Source: Pullulanibacillus camelliae (GTDB taxonomy: Bacteria > Bacillota > Bacilli > Bacillales > Sporolactobacillaceae). Taken from it: a DNA stretch of 51,014 nt. The notes under the pieces were generated by a model. The model did not search any database. It was given only the letters and a program-made list of their open reading frames with translations, and was not told the DNA's origin. The stretch spans positions 1 to 51,014 of the forward strand of contig NZ_BMIR01000025.1 in assembly GCF_014642655.1 (NCBI RefSeq), read 5' to 3'. Numbering within the stretch: the stretch's first letter is position 1; each line of letters opens with the position of its first letter. Position numbers and translations under genes: made by a program. This document shows, one piece after another, positions 18,043 through 27,900 of the stretch.

Positions 18043-18915
18043 ATGGTGAAAATAATTGAAAAAGCACCCGCAAAAATTAATTTGGCATTAGATGTATTAA
18101 ATAAACGACCAGACGGCTATCATGAAGTGCGTATGGTCATGACCACTGTAGATCTTGCCGATCGGATTGAATTAGAGCATCTACAAGAAGATCATATCAT
18201 TGTCCATTCGACGTCCTCCTATATTCCAGAGGATCAGAGAAATCTCGCCTATCAAGCAGCAGAGGTTATGAAGAAGCAATTTGGGATAGATTCAGGTGTC
18301 AGTATTAAAATCATAAAGGAAATCCCCGTAGCTGCTGGTCTTGCTGGAGGCTCAAGTGATGCAGCAGCCACTATTCGCGGTCTTAATCGCTTGTGGAACC
18401 TGAGGCTGTCAACTAGAGAGCTCATGGCCATAGGTGAAAAAATTGGTTCAGATGTTCCTTTTTGCATTCAAGGAGGGACAGCCATAGCGACTGGACGAGG
18501 TGAAAAAATTGAGAGGCTCCCAGCGCCACCTCCGTGTTGGGTGATACTCGCTAAGCCAAATGTATCGGTATCCACAGCGGAAACGTATCGAGATTTGCGG
18601 CTAGACAATGTCACCCACCCTAATGTTGATGGCATGATTCAAGCTATTATGACCCAAGATTTTGATCGTATTTGTAACCATTTAGGGAACGTTTTAGAAT
18701 CTGTAACTGTTAAAAAGCGTCATGATGTGGCGCAAATCAAGTCTTTAATGGTAAGAATGGGTGCAGATGGTGTGTTGATGAGCGGCAGCGGTCCAACGGT
18801 ATTTGGATTGATCCGACATGAATCAAGATTAAATCGGATTTATAATAGTTTGAAGGGCTTTTGTCCAAATGTATTTGGAGTCCGTTTGTTAGGATCACCC
18901 ATTAGTCTTGAATAG
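18043..18915 (+). CDS. ispE: 4-diphosphocytidyl-2-C-methyl-D-erythritol kinase
   Basis: GHMP kinase that phosphorylates CDP-methylerythritol in the MEP pathway of isoprenoid synthesis, so this organism makes isopentenyl diphosphate by the non-mevalonate route. [12 protein letters not shown] opens the protein, [15 protein letters not shown] (about residues 91-105) is the ATP-binding glycine loop, and [12 protein letters not shown] is the third GHMP motif. 290 residues. GAGGG precedes the ATG. Confidence 0.97.
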   Translation: MVKIIEKAPAKINLALDVLNKRPDGYHEVRMVMTTVDLADRIELEHLQEDHIIVHSTSSYIPEDQRNLAYQAAEVMKKQFGIDSGVSIKIIKEIPVAAGLAGGSSDAAATIRGLNRLWNLRLSTRELMAIGEKIGSDVPFCIQGGTAIATGRGEKIERLPAPPPCWVILAKPNVSVSTAETYRDLRLDNVTHPNVDGMIQAIMTQDFDRICNHLGNVLESVTVKKRHDVAQIKSLMVRMGADGVLMSGSGPTVFGLIRHESRLNRIYNSLKGFCPNVFGVRLLGSPISLE

Positions 18916-18971
18916 CGGGAAGCGATTCGATAAGATGTTATCATATACTATTGATGGTATGGAGGAAGGGT

Positions 18972-19808
18972 ATGAAATTAAAAAGAAGCAGCCGGTTGGT
19001 TGACATGACACATTACTTGTTGACCCACCCTCATGAACTCGTTTCCCTAACTTTTTTTTCAGAACGTTATGGATCGGCCAAGTCCTCAATAAGCGAGGAT
19101 TTAGTAATAATAAAAGAGAGCTTTGAAACACAAGGAATTGGTATGCTTATGACGGTACCGGGTGCTTCAGGTGGAGTCAAGTTTTTACCTTTTATAAAAA
19201 GGGAAACCGCTGAACAGTTTTTATCCACACTTATAACGAAGCTTTCAAGTAAAGATCGCTTGCTTCCAGGCGGGTACCTATACATGACGGATATTCTGGG
19301 GGACCCACTGACCGTTAATGAGATTGGACGCTTGATCGCTTCAGCTTTCTTCCATCAATCCATTGATGTGATTATGACGATGGAGACCAAAGGCATTCCG
19401 TTAGCCTATGCAACAGCCTCTCAGCTGAATGTGCCAGTGATTATTGTCCGTAGAAGTAGCAAAGTCACTGAGGGTTCAACAGTAAGTATCAATTATGTGT
19501 CCGGATCATCTAAACGCATTCAATCCATGGTCCTTCCAAGACGAGGATTACAATCAGGGGCCAAAGTACTGGTTATCGATGATTTTATGAAGGCCGGTGG
19601 AACGATGAAGGGCATGGAAAATCTAATTAATGAATTTGATGCCGAGCTTGTCGGTTGTGCAGTCCTGGTTGAGACAAAAGAAGTAAGCCCCAAATTAGTG
19701 AATGATTATCTCTCGTTACTAAAGCTGAATGAGATTGATGATAGTGGAGAGATAGCTGTAGGGATTGGCAATTATTTTAATTATTTTAAGGAGGCGCATC
19801 ACGAATGA
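18972..19808 (+). CDS. purR: pur operon repressor PurR
   Basis: The Gram-positive PurR, unrelated to LacI-type PurR, represses purine genes; its DNA binding is regulated by PRPP and (p)ppGpp. An N-terminal winged helix ([20 protein letters not shown]) precedes a type I phosphoribosyltransferase-like domain with the PRPP loop [20 protein letters not shown] 18972 follows GGAGGAAGGGT and gives the family start MK-x-RRS-like; the frame opened at 18951 would add seven residues over that site. 278 residues. Couples to ridA by an ATGA overlap. Confidence 0.97.
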   Translation: MKLKRSSRLVDMTHYLLTHPHELVSLTFFSERYGSAKSSISEDLVIIKESFETQGIGMLMTVPGASGGVKFLPFIKRETAEQFLSTLITKLSSKDRLLPGGYLYMTDILGDPLTVNEIGRLIASAFFHQSIDVIMTMETKGIPLAYATASQLNVPVIIVRRSSKVTEGSTVSINYVSGSSKRIQSMVLPRRGLQSGAKVLVIDDFMKAGGTMKGMENLINEFDAELVGCAVLVETKEVSPKLVNDYLSLLKLNEIDDSGEIAVGIGNYFNYFKEAHHE

Positions 19809-20179
19809 AATCAACATTTACTCAAGAAGCACCAGAAGCGATTGGACCATACTCTCAAGGAATGATTGTAAATAATATGTTTTATAGCTCTGGTCAGATT
19901 CCGTTGACAAAAGAGGGACAGCTTGTAGAAGGTGGGATCGAGGCTCAGGTTCATCAGGTGTTTGCCAATTTGCAGGCTGTTTTAGAAAGTGCTGGAGCAT
20001 CCCTTTCAACCGTTGTGAAAACGACCGTGTTTATTCAAGATATGGAAGACTTTCCAGTGGTTAATGAGATTTACGGAACTTATTTCAAAGAGCACTTACC
20101 AGCGCGTTCGTGTGTAGAAGTCGCCAAATTGCCTAAAAATGCACGTGTGGAGATTGAAGTCATCGCACTTATTAAATAA
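19805..20179 (+). CDS. ridA: RidA family 2-iminobutanoate/2-iminopropanoate deaminase (YabJ)
   Basis: A 124-residue trimeric enamine/imine deaminase that clears reactive intermediates of PLP enzymes; in B. subtilis yabJ is needed for full PurR-dependent control. Hallmarks are [13 protein letters not shown], the active-site Arg in [19 protein letters not shown] and the Glu of [17 protein letters not shown] precedes the start and the ATGA overlap ties it to purR. Confidence 0.97.
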   Translation: MKSTFTQEAPEAIGPYSQGMIVNNMFYSSGQIPLTKEGQLVEGGIEAQVHQVFANLQAVLESAGASLSTVVKTTVFIQDMEDFPVVNEIYGTYFKEHLPARSCVEVAKLPKNARVEIEVIALIK

Positions 20180-20217
20180 GATTAACAAATTTTTTTGATT
20201 TTTTTAATAATCTTGAA

Positions 20218-20243
20218 GGGATTTTTCTCCTTTTGTCGAAGAA
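20218..20243 (+). promoter_or_regulatory. sigma-H-type promoter of spoVG
   Basis: GGGATTT (20218-20224) and GAAGAA (20238-20243), 13 bases apart, match AGGAWWT and GAATWW in 6 of 7 and 5 of 6 positions. B. subtilis spoVG is transcribed by sigma-H. The very AT-rich DNA just upstream (20183-20212, flanked by AAGATTA/TAATCTT) resembles the AbrB-binding region of that promoter. Confidence 0.5.
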
Positions 20244-20289
20244 GATATAATAGTCTCTTATCTTCTAAACAAAAAGGTGGTGCTGAATA

Positions 20290-20580
20290 ATGGAAGTGAC
20301 AGATGTGAGACTGCGTCGAGTGAACACGGATGGTCGGATGCGTGCCATTGCCTCTATAACCATTGACCATGAATTTGTCATTCATGACATTCGTGTCATT
20401 GATGGTAACAATGGAATGTTCGTTGCTATGCCAAGTAAGAGGACACCCGATGGTGAGTTCCGTGATATTGCCCACCCGATCACTTCTAGCACGCGCGAGA
20501 AAATCCAAAGTGCGGTATTGGATGAATACCACCGTGTTGGTGAAACGGAGACCGCTTATGAAGAAGCGGGCGCATCGTAA
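20290..20580 (+). CDS. spoVG: SpoVG, septation and sporulation regulator
   Basis: A 96-residue protein that affects asymmetric septation during sporulation and acts as a global RNA/DNA-binding regulator in relatives. [43 protein letters not shown] and [10 protein letters not shown] are close to invariant. AAAGGTGG precedes the ATG. Single gene with its own sigma-H-type promoter and terminator. Confidence 0.98.
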   Translation: MEVTDVRLRRVNTDGRMRAIASITIDHEFVIHDIRVIDGNNGMFVAMPSKRTPDGEFRDIAHPITSSTREKIQSAVLDEYHRVGETETAYEEAGAS

Positions 20581-20590
20581 TGACTTGAAG

Positions 20591-20622
20591 GACCCGATCA
20601 GAGGATTGGGTCTTCTTTTTTG
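20591..20622 (+). terminator. spoVG terminator
   Basis: GACCCGATC and GATTGGGTC pair (one mismatch or wobble) around AGAG, followed by TTCTTTTTT. Confidence 0.9.
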
Positions 20623-20667
20623 TTACCGCTTTCTAAAGAATTTATCCGCATTGTCCTTATTAAAATG

Positions 20668-20676
20668 TGCTATAAT
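20668..20676 (+). promoter_or_regulatory. possible extended -10 promoter for glmU
   Basis: TG-C-TATAAT, an extended -10 with perfect hexamer, lies about 90 bases before glmU. No well-spaced -35 is visible. Confidence 0.45.
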
Positions 20677-20766
20677 TAGTAGGTTTGATACTCCATAAGA
20701 TTTCTTGAAAATCCTCAGCGATTGAGCTATAGTTTTTATTGATGATAAGGATAACGGAGGTTACCT

Positions 20767-22143
20767 ATGACAAACAGATATGCGGTGATTCTTGCTGCTG
20801 GTCAAGGAACAAGAATGAAATCAAAATTATACAAAGTGCTTCATCAGGTTTGTGGGAAACCAATGATTCAACACATTATGGATCAGTTGTGTGCTTTAGA
20901 TTTCGAAAAACGGATTACAATTGTTGGTCATGGTGCAGAGAAGGTAAAAGCACAGCTTGGTGATACAAGTGAGTATGCATTACAAGAAGAGCAATTAGGA
21001 ACTGGGCATGCCGTTTCACAAGCAGCAGGTGTTTTAGAAAGTTTAGAAGGAACCACCGTTGTTTTGTGTGGGGATACACCTTTAATTACGAAGGAAACGA
21101 TTGCAGGTTTACTGGAACATCATGAACGTGCACAATCAGCTGCAACGGTACTCACTGCATATACGGATAATCCCAAAGGGTATGGGCGCGTTATCCGTTC
21201 TTCAAAGGGGCATCTAGAACGCATTGTTGAAGAAAAGGATGCGACACCTGAAGAAAAGGCAGTTGCCGAGATTAACTCCGGTATCTATTGTTTTGATAAC
21301 CAAAAGCTATTCAGGGCCTTGAAAAAAGTGACCAATGATAATGCTCAAGGGGAGTATTATCTTCCAGATGTCCTAGGAATATTGCAAGCGGAAGGGAACA
21401 CGATTGCCGCGTTTCAATCGGACGCTTTTGAAGAAACGTTAGGTGTTAATGACCGCATTGCTTTGTCTGAGGCTGAGAAGCTTATGAGAAGAAGAATCAA
21501 TGCCCATCATATGCGAGAAGGGGTTACCCTCATTGATCCCGAACATACTTATATCTCTGCGGATGTTATGATAGGAATGGATACTGTGATCTATCCTGGA
21601 TGTACCCTTTCTGGAACGACAACCATTGGCGAAGCGTGTCAAATCGGTCCAAATACAGAAATAAGGGATAGTAAAATTGGAAATAATACAAAGGTACAGC
21701 AATCGGTCGTCAATGATAGTGAAGTTGGTCAAGAAGTGAATATTGGTCCCTTTGCTCATATTAGACCTGCTTCTACGATAGGCGATCGCGTCAAAGTCGG
21801 AAACTTTGTTGAAATAAAAAAATCCGTTTTTGGTGAGGGAAGTAAAGCCTCACACTTAAGTTATATTGGCGATGCTGAAGTTGGTCAAGATGTGAATTTG
21901 GGTTGTGGCTCTATCACGGTAAATTACGATGGGACTCATAAGTATTTAACGAAAATAGAGGATGGGGCATTTATTGGCTGTAATGCCAATTTGATCGCTC
22001 CAGTAACCATCGGAAAAGATGCTTTTGTTGCCGCTGGCTCAACTATTACAGATGACGTCGAAGCCAATGCGCTTGCCATTGCTCGAAATCGGCAAACCAC
22101 GAAACAAAACTATGCAGATAACCTAAATCATAAGAAAAAATAA
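20767..22143 (+). CDS. glmU: bifunctional UDP-GlcNAc pyrophosphorylase / glucosamine-1-phosphate acetyltransferase
   Basis: Makes UDP-N-acetylglucosamine for peptidoglycan and teichoic acids. The N-terminal nucleotidyltransferase domain has [19 protein letters not shown] holds the metal-binding Asp. From about residue 250 a left-handed beta helix of hexapeptide repeats forms the acetyltransferase domain, with NFVEIKKS and the C-terminal [13 protein letters not shown]. 458 residues. CGGAGG precedes the ATG, and prs follows after 13 bases. Confidence 0.98.
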   Translation: MTNRYAVILAAGQGTRMKSKLYKVLHQVCGKPMIQHIMDQLCALDFEKRITIVGHGAEKVKAQLGDTSEYALQEEQLGTGHAVSQAAGVLESLEGTTVVLCGDTPLITKETIAGLLEHHERAQSAATVLTAYTDNPKGYGRVIRSSKGHLERIVEEKDATPEEKAVAEINSGIYCFDNQKLFRALKKVTNDNAQGEYYLPDVLGILQAEGNTIAAFQSDAFEETLGVNDRIALSEAEKLMRRRINAHHMREGVTLIDPEHTYISADVMIGMDTVIYPGCTLSGTTTIGEACQIGPNTEIRDSKIGNNTKVQQSVVNDSEVGQEVNIGPFAHIRPASTIGDRVKVGNFVEIKKSVFGEGSKASHLSYIGDAEVGQDVNLGCGSITVNYDGTHKYLTKIEDGAFIGCNANLIAPVTIGKDAFVAAGSTITDDVEANALAIARNRQTTKQNYADNLNHKKK

Positions 22144-22156
22144 TGGAGGGACCGGC

Positions 22157-23107
22157 ATGCCTAGTTATCTTGACCCTAATTTAAAGGTTTTTTCACTGAA
22201 TTCAAATCCAGCACTTGCGGAAGAGATCGCCAAACATATTGGAATTAATCTTGGAAAAAGTTCAGTCACTAATTTTAGTGACGGCGAGATTCAAATTAAT
22301 ATCGAAGAGAGTATTCGTGGCTGTGATGTTTATGTTATTCAATCAACATCGTATCCTGTCAATAAACATCTGATGGAGCTGCTCATCATGATTGACGCTC
22401 TAAAAAGGGCATCGGCTCGCACCATTAATATTGTTTTACCTTATTACGGCTATGCGCGCCAGGATCGTAAAGCCCGTTCAAGAGAACCGATTACAGCCAA
22501 GCTCGTTGCTAATTTATTAGAAACGGCAGGAGCAACCCGCGTCATTGCTATAGATTTACATGCACCGCAAATTCAAGGATTCTTTGACATCCCTGTTGAT
22601 CAGCTCCTCGGTGTTCCTATTCTTGCCGATTACTTTAAAACCAAGCAACTTGAGGATATTGTCGTGGTTTCACCAGATCACGGTGGCGTCACTCGTGCTA
22701 GAAAGATGGCTGATCGCTTAAAGTCTCCCATTGCCATCATCGATAAACACCGTCCTAAGCCTAACGTGGCAGAAGTTATGAATATTGTTGGTAACATTGA
22801 AGGTAGGACAGCCATTTTAATCGATGATATTATTGATACGGCCGGAACCATCACACTTGCTGCGAATGCATTAATTGAGAATGGGGCAAAAAAGGTTTAT
22901 GCTTGTTGTACACATCCAGTATTATCTGGGCCTGCTATCGAAAGGATTAGTGCATCAAGTATTGAAGAATTAGTGGTTACCAATACCATTCCTCTTCCAA
23001 AAGAAAAACAAATCAGTAAAATTACAAGCCTGTCTGTCGCACCGCTACTTGGTGAGGCGATTATTAGGGTACATGAAAAGTTATCTGTAAGCACGCTTTT
23101 TGATTAA
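22157..23107 (+). CDS. prs: ribose-phosphate pyrophosphokinase
   Basis: Makes PRPP from ribose-5-phosphate and ATP for nucleotide, histidine and tryptophan synthesis. Class I features: [12 protein letters not shown], the metal/ATP segment [35 protein letters not shown], the flexible catalytic loop with [14 protein letters not shown], and the PRPP loop [12 protein letters not shown]. 316 residues. Follows glmU in what is likely one operon. Its product PRPP is also the effector of PurR, encoded 3 kb upstream. Confidence 0.98.
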   Translation: MPSYLDPNLKVFSLNSNPALAEEIAKHIGINLGKSSVTNFSDGEIQINIEESIRGCDVYVIQSTSYPVNKHLMELLIMIDALKRASARTINIVLPYYGYARQDRKARSREPITAKLVANLLETAGATRVIAIDLHAPQIQGFFDIPVDQLLGVPILADYFKTKQLEDIVVVSPDHGGVTRARKMADRLKSPIAIIDKHRPKPNVAEVMNIVGNIEGRTAILIDDIIDTAGTITLAANALIENGAKKVYACCTHPVLSGPAIERISASSIEELVVTNTIPLPKEKQISKITSLSVAPLLGEAIIRVHEKLSVSTLFD

Positions 23108-23130
23108 AAAAGGGATCTCATCTGTTTATG

Positions 23131-23156
23131 GTTTTAAAATCTTTAAAAGTGGGAAA
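23131..23156 (+). promoter_or_regulatory. sigma-B-type promoter of ctc/rplY
   Basis: GTTTTA (23131-23136), a 14-base spacer and GGGAAA (23151-23156) match the sigma-B pattern GTTTAA-N12-15-GGGWAW in all but one position. B. subtilis ctc is a classical sigma-B gene with the same 14-base spacer. It ends about 28 bases ahead of the chosen start codon. Confidence 0.65.
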
Positions 23157-23184
23157 TAGTGAAGAATAGAAGGGAGTGTCTGCT

Positions 23185-23811
23185 TTGCCAGCAGAATTAA
23201 ATGTAAAGGAAAGAGACAACTCAAGACATTCAATCACTAGGAATTTAAGAAAAAGTGGAAAAATCCCGGCTGTTGTATATGGGAAGAGCGTAGGTAATCG
23301 AGGGATTGTAGTCGATGAAGGGGAAATGATTCGCACCTTCCGAGAAGTGGGTAGAAACGGTGTCATTACACTGCAAATAGATGGACAAGCTTTTCCAGCA
23401 ATGGTTCAGGATATTCAAACGGATTCTCTTAAAGGCAATATTCTCCACTTAGACTTTCTTGAGGTGGATATGAAGGCCAAAACAGATGCGGTGGTTCCTC
23501 TCCATACTGTGGGAGAAGCTGTTGGGCAAAAAGAAGGTGGCGTTGTTCAACATAATGTGAATGAAGTCACGGTTAGTGCTCTACCAGCAGATATACCCAC
23601 GGCGATTGAAATTGATATTTCAGAGCTTAAGATTGGTGATGTCCTTAAGGTGAAGGATATTAAACATTCCGGTAACTATGAGATAGTGGACGATGGGGAA
23701 GAGGTTATGATCTCCATTACACCGCCTAATAAAGAGCCTGAAGTGGAAGAAACAGAAGCAGAAGCTCCTTCAGATGCAGGGGACTCAGCTCATCAGGGTG
23801 AAGAAGAGTAA
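23185..23811 (+). CDS. rplY: 50S ribosomal protein L25/general stress protein Ctc
   Basis: Long (CTC) form of bL25, which binds 5S rRNA. The N-terminal L25 domain (about residues 1-92) includes GKIPAVVYGKSVGN; the C-terminal beta domain follows, and the tail is strongly acidic (PEVEETEAEAPSD...GEEE). In B. subtilis it is a sigma-B stress protein. The start is either TTG 23185 (MPAELNV, with AGAAGGGAG at good distance) or GTG 23176, which lies inside that site; I prefer the former, giving 208 residues. Confidence 0.93.
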   Translation: MPAELNVKERDNSRHSITRNLRKSGKIPAVVYGKSVGNRGIVVDEGEMIRTFREVGRNGVITLQIDGQAFPAMVQDIQTDSLKGNILHLDFLEVDMKAKTDAVVPLHTVGEAVGQKEGGVVQHNVNEVTVSALPADIPTAIEIDISELKIGDVLKVKDIKHSGNYEIVDDGEEVMISITPPNKEPEVEETEAEAPSDAGDSAHQGEEE

Positions 23812-23822
23812 TCGCTTTGAAG

Positions 23823-23858
23823 CAGGTGCTACCCTTTTTTAGGGAGCACCTGTTTTTC
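23823..23858 (+). terminator. rplY terminator
   Basis: CAGGTGCT-A-CCCT and AGGG-AGCACCTG pair with a single bulged A around TTTTT, followed by TTTTT. Confidence 0.93.
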
Positions 23859-24012
23859 AAAGAGAAAGACAATGGTTTTCTTATTAAGGGAAGAAGACCA
23901 TCTCTTACATCCAAATATTAACTATATATAAATAAAGTGGTAATGATGACATCCATAACATATGATAAGGCGTCTAGAGTGTTATCTTGGCCTTGTGGGG
24001 GGAGGAAATACG

Positions 24013-24573
24013 ATGAAATTGATTGCCGGTTTAGGCAATCCGGGTTCTGAATATGTGCATACTCGGCATAATATAGGTTTTGAGGTTATAGAAAGGCTTG
24101 CTGATAAGGAAAATATCCCCTTGTCACGTTCCAAGTACAATGCACTGTACGGCAAAGGGGAGATTCAAGGAGAAGAGGTTCTTTTAGTTAAGCCTTTAAC
24201 ATATATGAATTTGTCAGGTGAAGCGATTGCTCCATTCATGAATTTTTTTAAGATCCCAATCGAGGATATGATGATCATTTATGATGATATGGACTTGGCT
24301 GTAGGAAAAATCAGACTGCGCTTAAAAGGAAGTGCCGGTGGTCACAATGGGATGAAATCCATTATTCAACATCTTGGCACAAGCGAGTTTAAACGGACAA
24401 GAGTAGGAATAGGTCGACCAGATGGAAGGCAGCCCGTTATTGACTATGTCCTACAAAAGTTTTCAGAGGAAGAGGAGCCTATCATTGCTGAGGTTATTGA
24501 AAAAGCAGCAATGGCTTGTGGAGAATGGTGTAGCGAACCCTTTGACAAAGTCATGAATAAATATAACCGTTGA
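24013..24573 (+). CDS. pth: peptidyl-tRNA hydrolase (SpoVC)
   Basis: Releases tRNA from stalled peptidyl-tRNA. The active-site Asn and His are in GLGNPGSEYVHTRHNIGF at the N-terminus, followed by KPLTYMNLSGEA and the catalytic Asp region IYDDMDLAVGKIRL, then GSAGGHNGMKSI. 186 residues as usual. GGGGGAGGAAATACG precedes ATG 24013; an open frame reaching up to 23962 has no start signal. In B. subtilis this locus was named spoVC. Confidence 0.97.
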   Translation: MKLIAGLGNPGSEYVHTRHNIGFEVIERLADKENIPLSRSKYNALYGKGEIQGEEVLLVKPLTYMNLSGEAIAPFMNFFKIPIEDMMIIYDDMDLAVGKIRLRLKGSAGGHNGMKSIIQHLGTSEFKRTRVGIGRPDGRQPVIDYVLQKFSEEEEPIIAEVIEKAAMACGEWCSEPFDKVMNKYNR

Positions 24574-24601
24574 ATAAAATTGAATGGTAATGTTTATACT
24601 A
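24572..24601 (+). promoter_or_regulatory. forespore (sigma-F/sigma-G) type promoter of fin
   Basis: GAATA (24572-24576), an 18-base spacer and TATACTA (24595-24601) fit the sigma-G pattern GHATR-18-CATNHTA in all but the first base of the -10. The -35 starts on the last bases of the pth stop codon. B. subtilis fin is transcribed in the forespore. Confidence 0.6.
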
Positions 24602-24635
24602 CTCCTAGCTTATTGTATTGTTAGGAGGCTAAACA

Positions 24636-24866
24636 TTGGATGTTTTCTACCATTGTCGATATTGCGGCACGCAAGTCGGACATATAAAAAATAGTATGTT
24701 TGATACCTCGCAATTGGGTTTTGATATGTTGAATAATCAAGAGCGCGCAGAGCTTATAAAATATAATGAACAAGGTCATATCAATGTTTCTACTATTTGT
24801 GAGGACTGTCAGGAGGCTTTAGAAAATAATCCTGAATTGCATCAGTTTGACTCATTTATACAGTAA
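24636..24866 (+). CDS. fin: Fin, anti-sigma-F factor
   Basis: Fin (YabK) binds sigma-F and helps to switch the forespore from sigma-F to sigma-G. The 76-residue protein has two zinc-binding CxxC pairs (CRYCG near residue 7, CEDCQ near residue 56) and the conserved HIKNSMFD and LGFDMLNNQER. It starts with TTG behind TTAGGAGG. Together with gin at the left end the window holds both small zinc-finger anti-sigma factors of this cascade. Sits between pth and mfd as in B. subtilis. Confidence 0.95.
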   Translation: MDVFYHCRYCGTQVGHIKNSMFDTSQLGFDMLNNQERAELIKYNEQGHINVSTICEDCQEALENNPELHQFDSFIQ

Positions 24867-24922
24867 TAACGCTTTGGTTATAGACCAAGGCATTTTCTGC
24901 TTTCCTGGGAGGGGGTTCTATA

Positions 24923-27900
24923 ATGTTAGGGTTAAAACAATTTTTTCAAGATAACCTTATGGATTTAAATACAATACTTGATGGCTTCAAAAGTGGCATG
25001 CGTCAACAATTGGTCGCTGGTCTGACGAATGCATCCAAATCCTTATATATTTCCTCGCTATATGAAGAGCGTCAGCAATCCGTTCTAGTTGTGACACATA
25101 ACTTATTTCAGGCACAGAAGCTCTATGATGATCTATCTGGGCTTCAAAAGGAAACCGAAGTTTTCTTATATCCTGTGAATGATTTGATTGCATCAGATAT
25201 CGCTGTCGCCAGTCCCGAGCTCTTATCACAGCGTCTAGAGGTATTAGATCACTTAGCGCAAGGAAAAAGAGGATTAATCATCGTTCCTATAGCTGGACTC
25301 AAGCGGCTCCTGTCACCAAAGGACTATTGGAAGCGAGCAAGTCTGCATTTTCAAGTCGGGGAAACTGTTGATTTAGATGAGGTAATGAAAACACTTACAT
25401 CATCTGGCTACAATAGAGAGGCTATGGTTAGCGCGCCTGGTCAATATAGCGTGCGTGGGGGCATTATAGACATTTACCCTCACACGAGCTCAGATCCAAT
25501 ACGGATTGAATTGTTTGATGATGAAATTGATTCGATTCGCTTGTTTAATAGTGAGACGCAGCGTTCTTTAGAAAAAATTGACCATATTATGGTAGGGCCA
25601 GCAAAAGAGCTCGTATTATTTCCCGAGCAATATGAGGTGGCTGCCCAAAGATTAGAGGATGGGTTGGCCCATACGCTTAAAAAGATCAAAAATAAGGGCA
25701 TCAGAGAGACCTTATCGGAAACAGTAGGTCAAGAAATTGAGGCTTTAAAAGAACAAACAGCATTCCAAGGGATGATGAAGTATATGCGCCTTTATTTTGA
25801 TACAAAGGCGACTCTACTAAACTATATTCCAAGAGAGACTTTAATCGTTGTCGATGAAATTAGCCGCGTACAAGAAGTGGCTGAGCAATTGGACAAGGAA
25901 GAGGCGGAGTGGCTCACAGCGCTGATCGAAAAGGGAGAAATGATCTCTGATTTGACCTTATCTGAGAGCTGGACGGACCTTAATGCTTTCGCGCCCTTTA
26001 AGGCTTTATTTTTATCGTTATTCCTTCGTCATAGTCCCTATATTCAACCTGAAAATATCATGAATGTTGCCTGCAGGTCGATGCAGAGCTTTCATGGTCA
26101 GATTAATGTCCTTAAAAATGAGTGTGTACGCTGGCAAAAAGGGCATTATGCTGTGGTTTTTTTAGCGGATGATAAAGAACGTGCTAAGAAAATCGTCAAT
26201 GTATTTAAGGACTATGATATTGATGCTGATTATGTAGAGCCAGAAACCAGACCAACACAAGGGACTTTAAATGTCACAGTGGGTACACTTGGTGGCGGGT
26301 TTGAATTATCTCAACAAAAGCTGGCTGTTATTACAGATAAAGAAGTGTTTGCAAACAAAGCGCATAAAGTAAGCCGACGCCCTAAGAAGGTATCGAATGC
26401 GGAGCGTCTTAAAAGCTACAATGAGCTTAAGGTTGGTGATTATGTCGTTCATATCGATCACGGGATTGGACGATATATTGGTATTGAAACCTTAGAGGTC
26501 GGTGGGAACCATAAAGATTATCTACACATTCGTTATAAGGGGAATGACAAGCTTTATGTTCCTGTCGAGAAAATCGATCAGGTGCAGAAGTATGTTGGCT
26601 CCGAAGGCAAAGAGCCGAAGCTATATGCATTGGGCGGCAGTGAATGGAAGCGTGTCAAAAGAAAAACCCAATCCTCTGTTCAAGATATTGCTGATGATCT
26701 GATTAAGCTCTATGCAGAACGCGAGGCAAGCAGAGGGCATGCGTTTCAGCCTGATGGTCCTGAACAAATAGAGTTCGAAAATGCTTTTCCTTATCAAGAA
26801 ACAGAGGATCAGTTAAAAGCTATTGATGAGATCAAAAAAGATATGGAAAAAATTCGTCCGATGGATCGCCTGCTCTGTGGAGATGTTGGCTACGGTAAAA
26901 CAGAGGTTGCTTTAAGGGCGGCTTTTAAAGCGATTAGTGAAGGCAAGCAGGTTGCTTTTCTTGTGCCAACGACGATTCTTGCTCAACAGCATTTTGAAAC
27001 AGCGACAGAAAGATTTTCCGATTTTGCTGTTAATATTGGCGTATTGAATCGCTTCAGAAGCCGCAAAGAGCAACAGGAGACGATCAAAGGTTTGCAAAAA
27101 GGAACGGTGGACATGGTCATTGGTACACACCGTTTGCTTTCAAAGGATGTTGTGTTTAAGGATCTGGGGCTCCTGATCGTCGATGAAGAACAGCGTTTTG
27201 GTGTCACGCATAAAGAGAAGATTAAGAAGATGAAAGCCAATGTCGATGTGTTGACGCTTACAGCTACACCGATACCGAGAACGCTTCATATGTCAATGTT
27301 AGGGGTAAGGGATTTATCAGTTATTGAAACCCCACCAGAAAATCGTTTTCCTGTTCAAACGTATGTAACAGAGTACAGTGGAGCGCTGGTCCGTGAGGCC
27401 GTCGAACGCGAGTTGGCTCGAGGTGGACAGGTGTATGTGCTATACAATCGTGTGGAGTCCATCCAACAAATGGCTAATCAAATTGATGCTATTATACCTG
27501 ATGCGCGTGTGGCCTATGCTCACGGACAGATGAAGGAAAATGAGCTTGAAGCCGTGATGATTGACTTCTTAGAAGGCAATTACGATGTTTTAGTATCAAC
27601 GACGATCATTGAGACCGGTGTGGACATTCCCAATGTTAATACCCTTATTGTCTATGACGCAGATCGAATGGGACTCTCGCAGCTTTATCAGCTCAGGGGA
27701 CGTGTTGGTCGATCGAACCGCGTGGCGTATGCTTACTTTACGTACCAAAAGGATAAAGTCATGAATGAAGTGGCTGAAAAGCGTCTACAGGCTATTAAGG
27801 AATTCACAGAGCTTGGTTCAGGCTTTAAAATCGCGATGCGAGACTTATCCATACGGGGGGCAGGGAACCTTCTTGGTGCCCAGCAGCATGGCTTTATTGA

